From Gemmatimonadota bacterium (GTDB lineage Bacteria; Gemmatimonadota; Gemmatimonadetes; Gemmatimonadales; GWC2-71-9): a stretch of DNA of 64,000 nt. Of the stretch, positions 9,481-18,810 are shown one piece after another. The number at the start of each line of letters is the position of its first letter. Within the stretch, counting starts at the first letter, position 1. Below the pieces are notes generated by a model. The model was not told the DNA's origin and did not search any database. It saw only the letters and a list, made by a program, of their open reading frames with translations. The stretch lies in assembly GCA_003222055.1 (NCBI GenBank), contig QHUT01000067.1:23122-87121 (forward strand). The letters are read 5' to 3'. A program made the position numbers and the translations under genes.

Positions 9481-10817
9481 CGGAACGCGCGAGACGCGAC
9501 TCCCGGGGCGGGCGGGGCGGACCCGGCGGGCGCCGGAGGCCTCGTGAAGGACGCGATCTTCCAGAGGCCCAAGACCATCCCAAGGAGCGTATAGAGATAG
9601 GCGGAGTACGCCTGAGACAGGAGGCTCGCCGTTACGATGAACGCGACGAGGCTGCCGGTCAGGATCTGGGCCAGCACGGCAATCTCGACCAGCGGCACGG
9701 CCCGCAGCCTCCCCAGGACGCGGAAGGCGGCGGCGAAGAGCGCGACGAACAGGATCAGGCCCCCGACGCCGAGCTCGGCACCGATCTGGATGAACGAGTT
9801 GTGCGCCGCAGACCACTTGAACCCTCGCCCGTAACGGCGCTGCTCGAGCGCTTCGGGGGCGAGCGTGCCCTCCGCGACGGGGAACGCACCCGGTCCCAAC
9901 CCCAGGAACGGGTGATCCAGCATGTAGCCGGTGCCACGCTTCCAGATCTCCACGCGGCCGGTCTCCGACTTCCCGCTCCAATTGTAGTCGGTCGACAGAT
10001 CCAGGATCGTCTGAATCCGCTCGAAATACTTGTCGCTGGCGACGGCGACGAGCAACGTACCGAGCAGCGCCACGGTGGTGACGCGTTGCAGTGTGGATAC
10101 GCCGCGCAGGCGGAGCAGCAGGTACCCTCCCACGGTGAGGAACCCCAGGAATCCGCCGCGCGACCCCGTCTTTCCCAGCGTGACCATCAGGAACACGGTC
10201 CCCGCCGCCAGCAGGACGCGGGACCACAGCCGGGCCGGCTTGCGCCACAGGTAGAGCACCAACGGCAGAGTACAGACGATCAGCATGGCCAGGTCGTTGA
10301 CGTCGTAATACGCCACATCCCGCAGGCGGCCGTCCGCGCCCATCTGCGCCTGACTGACGATGACGGCGGAAAAGAGGATCACGCCGGCCAGCTGCACCCA
10401 GGCGACGCGCCGGAGATCGACCAGGCCGCGAACGCTCGCGCCCACCAGCAGCATCAGGGTCACGGTGCGGGCGTAGTCCTTGAGCACGAAGTTCACACTG
10501 TATCCGGGGTACAGGCTCCCGGGAATCGACAGCACGGTCAGCAGGAGGATGCCGAGCGCGACGCGCACCAGCGGCTGGTCGAGGCTCCCGATGCGGCGCC
10601 GGGGATCGCGCCCCAACGCGAGCAGACCGACGGCCAGGACCGTCATGAGAATCGGGAGCCCGTGCACGGCGAGGGTCGGGAACAGCTCGTGGACTCGCCA
10701 CACCTGCAGCAGCACGAGCGCCATGAGCGCCGTCAGCACGGAGTCCCACGGCAGGCGGGGAGGCGCCAGGAATTGCCTGGAGTCGGGGTACGGAACGCCG
10801 TCGCGTCGAGCGGTCAT
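9477..10817 (-). CDS. O-antigen ligase family membrane protein
   Basis: Many TM helices; GKTGSRGGFLGFL, HNSFIQIGAELGVGGLILF motifs. Confidence 0.85.
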   Translation of the reverse strand: MTARRDGVPYPDSRQFLAPPRLPWDSVLTALMALVLLQVWRVHELFPTLAVHGLPILMTVLAVGLLALGRDPRRRIGSLDQPLVRVALGILLLTVLSIPGSLYPGYSVNFVLKDYARTVTLMLLVGASVRGLVDLRRVAWVQLAGVILFSAVIVSQAQMGADGRLRDVAYYDVNDLAMLIVCTLPLVLYLWRKPARLWSRVLLAAGTVFLMVTLGKTGSRGGFLGFLTVGGYLLLRLRGVSTLQRVTTVALLGTLLVAVASDKYFERIQTILDLSTDYNWSGKSETGRVEIWKRGTGYMLDHPFLGLGPGAFPVAEGTLAPEALEQRRYGRGFKWSAAHNSFIQIGAELGVGGLILFVALFAAAFRVLGRLRAVPLVEIAVLAQILTGSLVAFIVTASLLSQAYSAYLYTLLGMVLGLWKIASFTRPPAPAGSAPPAPGVASRAFR

Positions 10818-10883
10818 GACAGCATCGCGGCTAATCGAGTGGGGACCATTGTCCGCGTGGCAAGATTTGGGCTGCCACCCTCC

Positions 10884-12209
10884 TCACCCGCTCCCACGGA
10901 CGGATGATGCCGGTGCCCGACCGTGTTGCGACGACGCCACAGATGGGAGTCGGTCCGGCCCTCGGCCGCCCCGGTGCTCGGCCGGGCGCAGCAGCGAGAG
11001 GTACAGTTCCCACATCGGCTCCCCGATGCGCTCCCAGCCGTACAGGCGCTCGACCGTGGCACGCCCCTCCGCTCCGAGTCGGCGCCGCAGTGGCTCGTCT
11101 CGCAACACGTCGCACACCGCTCGGGCGAAGGCGTCGGGATCGTCCCGCACGAGAATGTTGTGCCCGTCTCGCGCAGCCAACCCCTCACAGCCGATAGACG
11201 TGCTTACGACCGCCTTCCCCATGGCCCAGGCATCGAGAATCTTGAGCCGGGTGCCCCCCCCGACCCGAAGCGGCACGACATAGCACGCGGCATCGCGAAC
11301 GTATGGACGGACGTCGGGAACGTAGCCCGTCAACTGGATCGCGGCACGATCACCGTACCGGCGACGGGCGTCATCGGATACGCGACCCACCCACCGGACC
11401 GTCGTTTCCCCGTGTAGCGCGCGCACACGGGGCAGGATTTCATCGTGAAAGAACTGCAGCCCGTCGAGATTCGGGAACCACGTCAGCTCTCCGACGAACA
11501 CGAGGCCGTGGTCGCGACCCACGCCCGGCCGAAACGCGTCGATGTCCACACCGTTCGGCACGACCGCGCAGTTCACGCCGGGGACGACGCGCCGGAGCTC
11601 GCTCGCGTCGCTCTCGGAAACCACGATGTTGAGGGCGCAGCGCCGGCACCAGCGCCGCTCCTCGCGTTCCATCAAACGCGCCTGGTGTCGGAGGTAGGCG
11701 CGGCGCCAGCGAACCCGCTCCATGCTCGCACGACGTTCGAGCAGGAGTGACTCGACGTTGTGGTGGACACAGACCATCGGCGCCTCGCCCACTAGGGGCA
11801 GGTAGCGCGCCAGCGCGATCGAGTCCACATGAATTACGTCGAAGCGACGCTCGCCGAGCAGTTGCGCAAGACGGGCGCGAACGGCGCCCGAGTCGAACGC
11901 GAACGTGGTGTGCGCACGTTGTCGAGCAACGCTGCGCAGGTGATCCCACGCGAGGCGCCAGGCGCTGTGCTCCTGGGGGACCGGGAACGCCTCGACTGCC
12001 GCCAGGGAGCGTAACGCTTCCAGCCGTTGGGCGAGGTCATGCTGCGATACCGCCCCACCCTTCCGGCGATAGAAGCAGAGTGCCGTCACGTCGAAGCGAC
12101 GTGCCAGCAGCCGCAGGACGTGGAACGTGCGGATCGCCACACCCGAGTCCGGCGGGTACGGAACAGTCTGGCACAAGAAGAGCAGCCGGGGGAGGCTCAC
12201 CGTCAGCAC
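10884..12209 (-). CDS. Glycosyltransferase family 4, resembles PEP-CTERM/EpsH1-associated sugar transferases
   Basis: LLFLCQTVPYPPDSGVAIRTFHVLRLLARRFDVTALCFYRR, CVHHNVESLLLERRA, GGGTRLKILDAWAMGKAVVSTSIGCEGL. Confidence 0.85.
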   Translation of the reverse strand: MLTVSLPRLLFLCQTVPYPPDSGVAIRTFHVLRLLARRFDVTALCFYRRKGGAVSQHDLAQRLEALRSLAAVEAFPVPQEHSAWRLAWDHLRSVARQRAHTTFAFDSGAVRARLAQLLGERRFDVIHVDSIALARYLPLVGEAPMVCVHHNVESLLLERRASMERVRWRRAYLRHQARLMEREERRWCRRCALNIVVSESDASELRRVVPGVNCAVVPNGVDIDAFRPGVGRDHGLVFVGELTWFPNLDGLQFFHDEILPRVRALHGETTVRWVGRVSDDARRRYGDRAAIQLTGYVPDVRPYVRDAACYVVPLRVGGGTRLKILDAWAMGKAVVSTSIGCEGLAARDGHNILVRDDPDAFARAVCDVLRDEPLRRRLGAEGRATVERLYGWERIGEPMWELYLSLLRPAEHRGGRGPDRLPSVASSQHGRAPASSVRGSG

Positions 12210-13078
12210 CCTATCCGCTGAGTGCTCACCACGATGTCGTCGAGGTATCGCTCCTGCACGGCCGGTGCCCCCTCGTTCCAGTAGTTCTCGAAGAACACCG
12301 CGTTGATCCCATAGGCGGTAAAGGGCCCCACAAAGTTCAGCGCGTCCTCGCGCGCCTGCAGGTCCCCGTTGATCCAGTACTCGAACACGCCGTTGGCCTG
12401 TGCAGGATCGTTAAGCCGGGTATGGACCTCGACGCAATACCACTGGCCCACGTGAGCGGCGTCCCCCAGCGGGGTGGCGCCGCGCTTCTTCCCCAGCCAG
12501 TGGAAGTGATTGAAGTCATTGTACTTGGTGGACAAGACATTGCCGAGGGGATCGGTGCCGGAGACGGGGTCGAGCTGCAGATAGTTCGTGTCGGGTGCAT
12601 CACCGCCCCACACGTGCGCCACCATCGCCTCCGCCCAACTGGCGTTCGTGAAGCTCATCGCCCGCGTGAGCTTGTAGCCCACGCCTCCGATCCAGCCCGG
12701 CTGATAGCGCACATACAGACGCCAATAGAGTTCCCGGTACGCCGTCGTTCCCGCATCCACCGGACGGAAGTACTTGGCGGGCACTTTGCCGATCGCGAGA
12801 TGGAGCGCGCCCGCAGACGTTTCCCCGGGGGTGAACCGCGCGCGCATGCCGAACGATCCCTTGACGCCGACGCCGGCGGCGCGGGTGAACCGCCCCGAGG
12901 CGTCCTCATACTCGAAGTATTGCTGCAGGCGATCCTGCTCGAAATCGTCGCACCAGATCCATTCCCGGTGCCGTGTCGCGCACTCGTTCACCGTCGGCGA
13001 CTTGCCACGAGCGGTGTCCGTCGCCGTAGGCCCTTGGCCGACGGCGCAGGCCGGTCGCGCCACCGAGCACAGCAACAC
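12203..13078 (-). CDS. Secreted ConA/jelly-roll-like protein (polysaccharide lyase-like), paralog of 27155..28093
   Basis: N-terminal signal; WIWCDDFEQDRLQQYFEY, ELYWRLYVRYQPGWIGGVGYKLTRA, VGQWYCVEVHTRLNDPAQANGVFEYWING, VQERYLDDIVVSTQRIGC. Confidence 0.55.
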   Translation of the reverse strand: MLLCSVARPACAVGQGPTATDTARGKSPTVNECATRHREWIWCDDFEQDRLQQYFEYEDASGRFTRAAGVGVKGSFGMRARFTPGETSAGALHLAIGKVPAKYFRPVDAGTTAYRELYWRLYVRYQPGWIGGVGYKLTRAMSFTNASWAEAMVAHVWGGDAPDTNYLQLDPVSGTDPLGNVLSTKYNDFNHFHWLGKKRGATPLGDAAHVGQWYCVEVHTRLNDPAQANGVFEYWINGDLQAREDALNFVGPFTAYGINAVFFENYWNEGAPAVQERYLDDIVVSTQRIGC

Positions 13079-13098
13079 GAGCGTCAGCGCCCTCTGTG

Positions 13099-14217
13099 TC
13101 AGTTCAAGTCCTTCCGGGCTGCGCTACCACCACACCTGCCCCTGAGCGGCGCCAGGGTGGCCAGCTGCTCCGCCAAGTACGGCGCCGCGATGCCGTAGCC
13201 CCGAGCGGACGGGTGACCGTCGTACGGCAGGAGGTAGAGCGTGCGGGCCGACAGCCCGCTGGCGACTAAGGGTACGAGCAAATTCACTGCGGGCACGCCG
13301 GCGGCGGCCGCGGTCTTTGCAAGCCACTCGATTTGCCCGCGCTTCTGCGATTCCGTCACGTTGAAATGGGAGGGGTAAATGACGAGCACCAGCGGGATGT
13401 GTCGCGGGGCCAGGCTGTCCCGTACCGCAAGGAGGGCGCGCCGGTAGGCCTCCCGAAGGCGATGGGTCGTCGTGTCCTCCCCGCTCGCCGCGAATCCGTT
13501 GGTGGGCTGAGGCTGCGCGCGGTCCCGTGATGCGGCCACGACCTTCAGAAGAAAGTTCCATAGCGCCGTACGCCGCAGTATGGGATACGCTACGGAGAGC
13601 GGAAAGCGGGACTTGTCACGCCGGTTTCGGGCAAGGTGGTCCCACGAGGAGATCCGGTCAAGATCCGCCACGTCATTCTCGCTGAACTGCACGAGGACGA
13701 GGTCTGGGTCAACAACCAATCCTCGGTCGATCATCCTCGCTTCGTCCACGATCGTGAAGTTATCCACCCCCGCGTTCACGACGCGGACGTTGCCGCACCA
13801 GCCCCGCAGCCGCTGCTCCAGCAGGGCCGGTAATGTCAACTCGTCGTCGACGAAATCGCCGTACGCAAAGGAGTCGCCCGTGAACAGGACGCGAAACTCG
13901 CCGGGCTCTTTTCGCAGCGGGAGGTCCGCCCCGCGGTAGCCCAGCCCGTTCGTGGTCACGTGATGCGGCAACCGCGCATCCCGGCGGTCAATCAAATCCT
14001 GGCCAGGCGACAGCAAACCCGGGAGGGACCGGAACTCCGCGTCCGTCACGGTGACGACGCCGTTCGCCGGTGAGAGAGCGAGCAATCGGAGGAGGGCTTC
14101 GACTAACGCCAGCGCCACCAGCACGCCAACGCCCACGGCCGCAACTCGGATTGCCAGCCCGCGCCAGTGAACGCGTGGCCAGCGCACAGCACCGGAGACG
14201 CGTAGCGGCTGGGCCAT
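13099..14217 (-). CDS. SGNH/GDSL hydrolase, membrane anchored
   Basis: N-terminal TM helix; FRVLFTGDSFAYGDFVDDELTLPALLEQRL, VNAGVDNFTI, VQFSENDVADL, YDGHPSARGYGIAA. Confidence 0.85.
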   Translation of the reverse strand: MAQPLRVSGAVRWPRVHWRGLAIRVAAVGVGVLVALALVEALLRLLALSPANGVVTVTDAEFRSLPGLLSPGQDLIDRRDARLPHHVTTNGLGYRGADLPLRKEPGEFRVLFTGDSFAYGDFVDDELTLPALLEQRLRGWCGNVRVVNAGVDNFTIVDEARMIDRGLVVDPDLVLVQFSENDVADLDRISSWDHLARNRRDKSRFPLSVAYPILRRTALWNFLLKVVAASRDRAQPQPTNGFAASGEDTTTHRLREAYRRALLAVRDSLAPRHIPLVLVIYPSHFNVTESQKRGQIEWLAKTAAAAGVPAVNLLVPLVASGLSARTLYLLPYDGHPSARGYGIAAPYLAEQLATLAPLRGRCGGSAARKDLN

Positions 14218-14235
14218 TTGTCGCAGGCGGATCGC

Positions 14236-14250
14236 GCAATAGCCGTGCCG
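14236..14250 (-). promoter_or_regulatory. Candidate sigma-54 promoter CGGCACGGCTATTGC
   Basis: GGCACG-N4-TTGC on minus strand, upstream of 14217 gene and the six-gene minus run. Confidence 0.6.
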
Positions 14251-14357
14251 GTGTCAAGCGAGAAGGCTGGACGAAAGCAGCCGCACGTGTGGCGTGGGGG
14301 CCACAGCCATGAGGAACGGGAGCAGGGTTGTCTGCGCACACGCTCGGGTGGATGAAG

Positions 14358-14372
14358 TGGCACCCACCATGC
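14358..14372 (+). promoter_or_regulatory. Candidate sigma-54 element TGGCACCCACCATGC
   Basis: TGGCAC and GG-N10-GC spacing, 17 nt upstream of carbamoyltransferase ATG. Confidence 0.4.
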
Positions 14373-14388
14373 GGTGGTCCCACGCGCC

Positions 14389-16215
14389 ATGGGGCCTCGC
14401 TACGTGCTCGGGATCTCCGCGTTTTATCACGACAGCGCTGCCTGCTTGTTGCGGGACGGTGAGATCGTCGCGGCGGCTCAGGAGGAGCGCTTCACCCGAA
14501 AGAAGGGGGACGCGGTGTTCCCCCTTCACGCGGCGCGCTACTGCATCGCGGCCGCTGGCATCAGCGTTTCCGACCTCGCCTACGTCGGCTTCTACGACAA
14601 GCCGCTCACCAAATTCGAGCGGATTCTCGAGACCTATCTGGGCGTCGCGCCCCGGGGATTCGGGCAGTTCCGCATGGCGGGCCCGCTGTGGATGAAGGAG
14701 AAGCTGTTTCTCGACCGCGAGATCCGCCGCGCGCTCGCCTACGACGGCGAGATCCTGTACGCCGAGCACCACGAGTCCCACGCCGCCAGCGCGTTCTTCC
14801 CGTCTCCATTCGAGGAGGCCGCGATCCTGACCATCGACGGCGTCGGCGAGTGGGCGACGGCGGCGTTGGGCGTGGGCCGGGGCAACGACTTCGAGCTGAC
14901 AAAGGAGCTGCACTGGCCCGATTCGCTCGGTCTGCTCTACTCCGCCTTCACGTACTTCACGGGCTTCAAGGTGAACTCAGGCGAGTACAAGGTCATGGGC
15001 CTCGCACCCTATGGGGAACCCAAGTATGTGGATCTCATCTACCGCGAGCTCTTGGACCTGCGGGAGGACGGCTCGTTCACGCTCAATCAGAAATACTTCC
15101 AGTACCTGACGGGCCTCACTATGACCAACGGAGCGTTCGCCAAGTTATTCGGCGGGCCGCCCCGGGTGGCCGAGTCCAAGCTGACGCAACGAGAGATGGA
15201 TCTTGCCAAGTCGATCCAGGTCGTGTGCGAGGAAATCATGCTGCGCATGGCCCGGACCGCTCACCGTGAAACCGGCATGGAAAACCTGTGTCTCGCGGGC
15301 GGCGTGGCCCTCAACTGCGTCGCCAACGGGCGGATTCTCCGGGAGGGCCCGTTCAAGCGGCTCTGGATCCAGCCGGCCGCGGGGGACGCGGGCGGCGCCC
15401 TGGGGGTGGCTCAGCTCATCTGGCACCGCTACTGCAAGGAGCCGCGCGCGGTCACGCCCGGCGCCGACGGGATGCGCGGGGCGTATCTCGGACCGGCCTT
15501 CACGCCCCAGGAGATCGCGGCCTACCTGGAGTCGGTCAGCGCACCGGCCGAGCGACTGGAGCGCGACCGGCTCCTGCCCCGCGTGGCCGAGCTCCTGGCC
15601 GGCGAGAAAGTGATCGGGTGGTTCGACGGGCGAATGGAGTTCGGGCCCCGCGCACTCGGCGCCCGCAGCATCCTGGGCGATCCGCGCAGCCCGCGCATGC
15701 AGGCGCAGATGAACCTGAAGATCAAGTTCCGCGAAGGCTTTCGCCCCTTCGCTCCCAGCGTGCTGCGGGAGCGCGTGAGCGAGTACTTCGAGCTGGACAG
15801 CGACTCGCCCTACATGCTGCTCGTCGCGCCGGTAAAGCGGGAGCGTCAGATCGCCATGACCGGGGAGCAGCAGCGGCTCTGGGGCATCGAGCAGCTCAAC
15901 GTGGTACGCTCGGACATCCCGGCGGTCACACACATCGACTACTCGGCCCGCGTCCAGACGGTGAGTCGCGACACCAATCCCAACTACTACGATCTGATCA
16001 CACAGTTCGAGCGACTGACGGGGTGTGCCGTGCTCGTAAACACGTCGTTCAACGTGCGGGGCGAGCCGATCGTATGCACACCCGCCGACGCGTACCGGTG
16101 CTTCATGCGGACGCACATCGACTACCTCGTGCTGGGGCCGTTTCTCCTGGACAAGACGCGACAACCCGAGTGGAAAGAGAGCGCCGAGTGGCAGCGCGAG
16201 TTCCAACTCGACTGA
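14389..16215 (+). CDS. Carbamoyltransferase (NodU/CmcH family)
   Basis: YVLGISAFYHDSAACLLRDGEIVAAAQEERFTRKKGD; YGEPKYVDLIYRELL; GGVALNCVANGRIL; MEFGPRALGARSIL. Confidence 0.95.
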   Translation: MGPRYVLGISAFYHDSAACLLRDGEIVAAAQEERFTRKKGDAVFPLHAARYCIAAAGISVSDLAYVGFYDKPLTKFERILETYLGVAPRGFGQFRMAGPLWMKEKLFLDREIRRALAYDGEILYAEHHESHAASAFFPSPFEEAAILTIDGVGEWATAALGVGRGNDFELTKELHWPDSLGLLYSAFTYFTGFKVNSGEYKVMGLAPYGEPKYVDLIYRELLDLREDGSFTLNQKYFQYLTGLTMTNGAFAKLFGGPPRVAESKLTQREMDLAKSIQVVCEEIMLRMARTAHRETGMENLCLAGGVALNCVANGRILREGPFKRLWIQPAAGDAGGALGVAQLIWHRYCKEPRAVTPGADGMRGAYLGPAFTPQEIAAYLESVSAPAERLERDRLLPRVAELLAGEKVIGWFDGRMEFGPRALGARSILGDPRSPRMQAQMNLKIKFREGFRPFAPSVLRERVSEYFELDSDSPYMLLVAPVKRERQIAMTGEQQRLWGIEQLNVVRSDIPAVTHIDYSARVQTVSRDTNPNYYDLITQFERLTGCAVLVNTSFNVRGEPIVCTPADAYRCFMRTHIDYLVLGPFLLDKTRQPEWKESAEWQREFQLD

Positions 16216-16230
16216 TCGACCGCCTCGCGC

Positions 16231-17439
16231 TCAGCGGCGGACGGCGATGGCGCGGCCCGTCCGAGTCGGTGGCAACACGGCGAGCAGTCGATCGAGCATG
16301 ACAGCCGCCAGCCGCCTGTCGGCGCGCTCGGTGGTGTGGCCGATCTGGTCGAGAAACACGGTGGTGGTGTCGCCGTCGAACAGTCCGCTCAAGTTCGTGA
16401 ATCGGCCCGGCGCTACGCCGGCCATGCGGGCGTCGATCGCAGCCGTCGCCGCGACGGGCACGGTGCGCAGCCGGCGCTCAAACGGGTCGCCATCCAGTTT
16501 GGCTCGGAGGGCCTGCTCGTACGGTGTGAGCGCCTTCCGGGTCGTGTACAGCGCCGGCTGCCAGAAGTAGCACACCTGTGCGCCATAGCGTCGCGCCAGG
16601 GCCTCCGCCAGCTGGGCGGTTGCCGCATAGGTGTCCACCACGCGACGGGCGAGGGTGTCGGACGATGGACTCTCCGCCGGTGCCGGCGACTCGAGTGTCG
16701 TGAGCCGCCGCAGCAGCGCCGAACGGCTCGCAGCGAGCCCCAGCGCGGTGACGAACGCCCGCAGGTCGTTGTCCGGCCCAAGCCGACGGCCGAGTTGGAA
16801 TTCGGCGGCCCGGTTCGATTCGTTTTGCGGCACGCCGGCCTGGCCGTCCATCACGGCCGCAGCGATATCGTTGATGCCGTCGTAGAACACCACAACGTCG
16901 GGTCGGGCCCCCCGTCGCAGCTCCAGTTCCAGGCGTAACAGCTCTTGCGTGAAGACGTAACCCGTCTCGCCGTAGTTCGTGATCGCGACATCGTCGACGC
17001 CGTGCTCTGACAGCAACGCGCCGACCTGCGAGGGAATCGTCCCCTCATCGCGGGCTCCCGTGCCCCACATCGCGGACCCGCCGAAGAACCAGATTCGCCG
17101 GGCGGGCGCGCGACGCCCCAATGGCTGCACGGTCCGGCGTCGGCCGGAGCTGTCCACGTTGATGTACCGCCCGCGATAGGGCCGCCGTCGCCAGTAGACG
17201 TACGGCTCCCATTGCATCAAGCGGCTGGCATGCTCTTCAGCGTCGAACGCCGGGAACCACGGCTCCTGGGCATAGGGATGCGCGACGCGCGGCCGCGCCG
17301 CCGACGCGACGAGGCGGCGGAGGGCACCTTGGAGGCGGTACACCCCCTCGCATGCCACCGCGAAGACCAGCGTGGCGCCGAGCACGGTCAACCCTGCGCG
17401 CAGTCCGCTCCGGCAGTGTGTCCACACCTGGGTCGGCAT
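16231..17439 (-). CDS. SGNH/GDSL hydrolase family protein
   Basis: N-terminal TM; RRIWFFGGSAMWGTGARDEGTIPSQVGALL, VVVFYDGINDIAAA, DQIGHTTERADRRLA; start MPTQVW at 17439 preceded by GGAGG. Confidence 0.8.
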   Translation of the reverse strand: MPTQVWTHCRSGLRAGLTVLGATLVFAVACEGVYRLQGALRRLVASAARPRVAHPYAQEPWFPAFDAEEHASRLMQWEPYVYWRRRPYRGRYINVDSSGRRRTVQPLGRRAPARRIWFFGGSAMWGTGARDEGTIPSQVGALLSEHGVDDVAITNYGETGYVFTQELLRLELELRRGARPDVVVFYDGINDIAAAVMDGQAGVPQNESNRAAEFQLGRRLGPDNDLRAFVTALGLAASRSALLRRLTTLESPAPAESPSSDTLARRVVDTYAATAQLAEALARRYGAQVCYFWQPALYTTRKALTPYEQALRAKLDGDPFERRLRTVPVAATAAIDARMAGVAPGRFTNLSGLFDGDTTTVFLDQIGHTTERADRRLAAVMLDRLLAVLPPTRTGRAIAVRR

Positions 17440-17497
17440 TGGGCCTCCAGTTGCCTGAAGCAACCTATGACGTTCGCGCGACACTCGCGCCCTTCCG

Positions 17498-17512
17498 GCA
17501 ACAAGCACGCCA
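17498..17512 (-). promoter_or_regulatory. Candidate sigma-54 promoter TGGCGTGCTTGTTGC
   Basis: TGGC-N7-TTGC with GG-N10-GC spacing, ~60 nt upstream of 17439 start. Confidence 0.55.
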
Positions 17513-17587
17513 CTGTTGCTGCCGCGCGGCGCATTAACCTGCAGCGTACACGCCACACCGAGAAGCGGTCCGTGCCGCTCAAGGCGT

Positions 17588-17602
17588 TGGCACCAGCCAT
17601 GC
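17588..17602 (+). promoter_or_regulatory. Candidate sigma-54 element TGGCACCAGCCATGC
   Basis: TGGCAC with GG-N10-GC spacing, 18 nt before ATG 17620. Confidence 0.35.
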
Positions 17603-18027
17603 GGCACCTCCCGCCCTGTATGGGCGATCGCGGATCGGGCCGACTCCTTCCGGCCGAAGGGCGGCGCTTCGGACTCGCCGTGGGCGCGGCGTTCGTCGCG
17701 CTCGCCGGCCTGGCCGCGTGGCGGGGTCACACCATCGAAGCGCGAGGCTTCGCGGGGGTCGGCGGGGCGCTCGTGGCGGCCGCCCTGCTCGTCCCAACGA
17801 GGCTCGGCCCCATACAGCGGTCCTGGATGGCGCTGGCCAGGACGATTTCGACCGTTACGACGCCACTACTCTTGGGAGTGATCTACTTCGGAATCGTGAC
17901 GCCGGTGGGTTGGTTACGGCGCCTCGCGGGCGCTAATCGGCTGGCTCGATCACGAGCCACCACGAGCTACTGGGTCGCTCGCGAGGAAAGCGGCCCACGG
18001 CACGTGCGCATGGAACACCAATTCTAG
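17599..18027 (+). CDS. SxtJ-like membrane protein (start 17599 or 17620)
   Basis: ~140 aa with TM helices, next to carbamoyltransferase and followed by DUF5989-like gene; GVIYFGIVTPVGWLRRL typical of SxtJ. Confidence 0.75.
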   Translation: MRHLPPCMGDRGSGRLLPAEGRRFGLAVGAAFVALAGLAAWRGHTIEARGFAGVGGALVAAALLVPTRLGPIQRSWMALARTISTVTTPLLLGVIYFGIVTPVGWLRRLAGANRLARSRATTSYWVAREESGPRHVRMEHQF

Positions 18028-18044
18028 GAAGGGAGAGTCGCGTC

Positions 18045-18203
18045 ATGGCTGGGGCAAGTCTCGCGGGCGAGCTCTGGGCGTTCATGCGGGCGCGGAAGAA
18101 GTGGTGGCTCCTTCCGATTATCGTGGTCATGCTGGTCGTGGGCGGACTGCTCCTGTTCGCTCAGGGGTCGGTTCTGGCGCCGTTCATCTATACGATTTTC
18201 TGA
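18045..18203 (+). CDS. DUF5989-like 52-aa single-TM protein (absent from ORF track)
   Basis: Read from sequence: MAGASLAGELWAFMRARKKWWLLPIIVVMLVVGGLLLFAQGSVLAPFIYTIF; GGGAG upstream of ATG. Confidence 0.85.
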   Translation: MAGASLAGELWAFMRARKKWWLLPIIVVMLVVGGLLLFAQGSVLAPFIYTIF

Positions 18204-18724
18204 CGGCCCGCGCGAGCGTGCATGAGCAGCGCGCGCTGGCCGTCAAAGCGGGCGAGCTCGTGCGGCTCCGTGAATCCCGCTCGCGTGAGCCCGCGCCGCA
18301 GTTCCCCCTCCGACGCCGCGGGGTAGAGGAGATAAACGTCCCCGGCCGGTCGCAGCACGCGCTGCACGTCGCGGAGGAGTGCGGCAGGGTCGACAACGCC
18401 GAGCGGGACGAACGTCGCCACTACCCGGTCGAACGCGCCGTCGGGAGTCGGCAGCCGGTGCCGGTCCCACGTCCGGAACTCAAGCTTGCCCGGTACCTCG
18501 CGCAGCTGTCTGGCGAGCGCGATCAGGGCAACCGACAGGTCGAGCCCGCACACGTACGCCCGCACGGCACGCCGCCACGCCTCCTCGGCGATCCACCCAT
18601 CGCCGCACTCGACAAACAGAATCCTGTCCCACGCCTGGATCTTCACGCGATCCAGCACGAGAAGATCGAGCGTCCGCCGGGGGGGGACCGCGACCGTGTC
18701 GAGCGCGACGGGGTGCGACGTCAT
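18188..18724 (-). CDS. Class I SAM-dependent methyltransferase-like protein
   Basis: RILFVECGDGWIAEEAWRR, GLDLSVALIALARQL, DGAFDRVVATFVPLGVVDPAALLRDVQRVLRPAGDVYLLYP. Confidence 0.75.
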   Translation of the reverse strand: MTSHPVALDTVAVPPRRTLDLLVLDRVKIQAWDRILFVECGDGWIAEEAWRRAVRAYVCGLDLSVALIALARQLREVPGKLEFRTWDRHRLPTPDGAFDRVVATFVPLGVVDPAALLRDVQRVLRPAGDVYLLYPAASEGELRRGLTRAGFTEPHELARFDGQRALLMHARAGRQKIV

Positions 18725-18737
18725 GTCTCGGTACGAC

Positions 18738-18752
18738 GCAATGGCCGTGCCC
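18738..18752 (-). promoter_or_regulatory. Candidate sigma-54 promoter GGGCACGGCCATTGC
   Basis: GGCACG-N4-TTGC, 14 nt upstream of methyltransferase ATG. Confidence 0.55.
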
Positions 18753-18810
18753 AAGGCGACCGTTGCGCCTCTTCCACAGAGGCATCGGTGGACCTTGCAC
18801 CCTCGATCGA

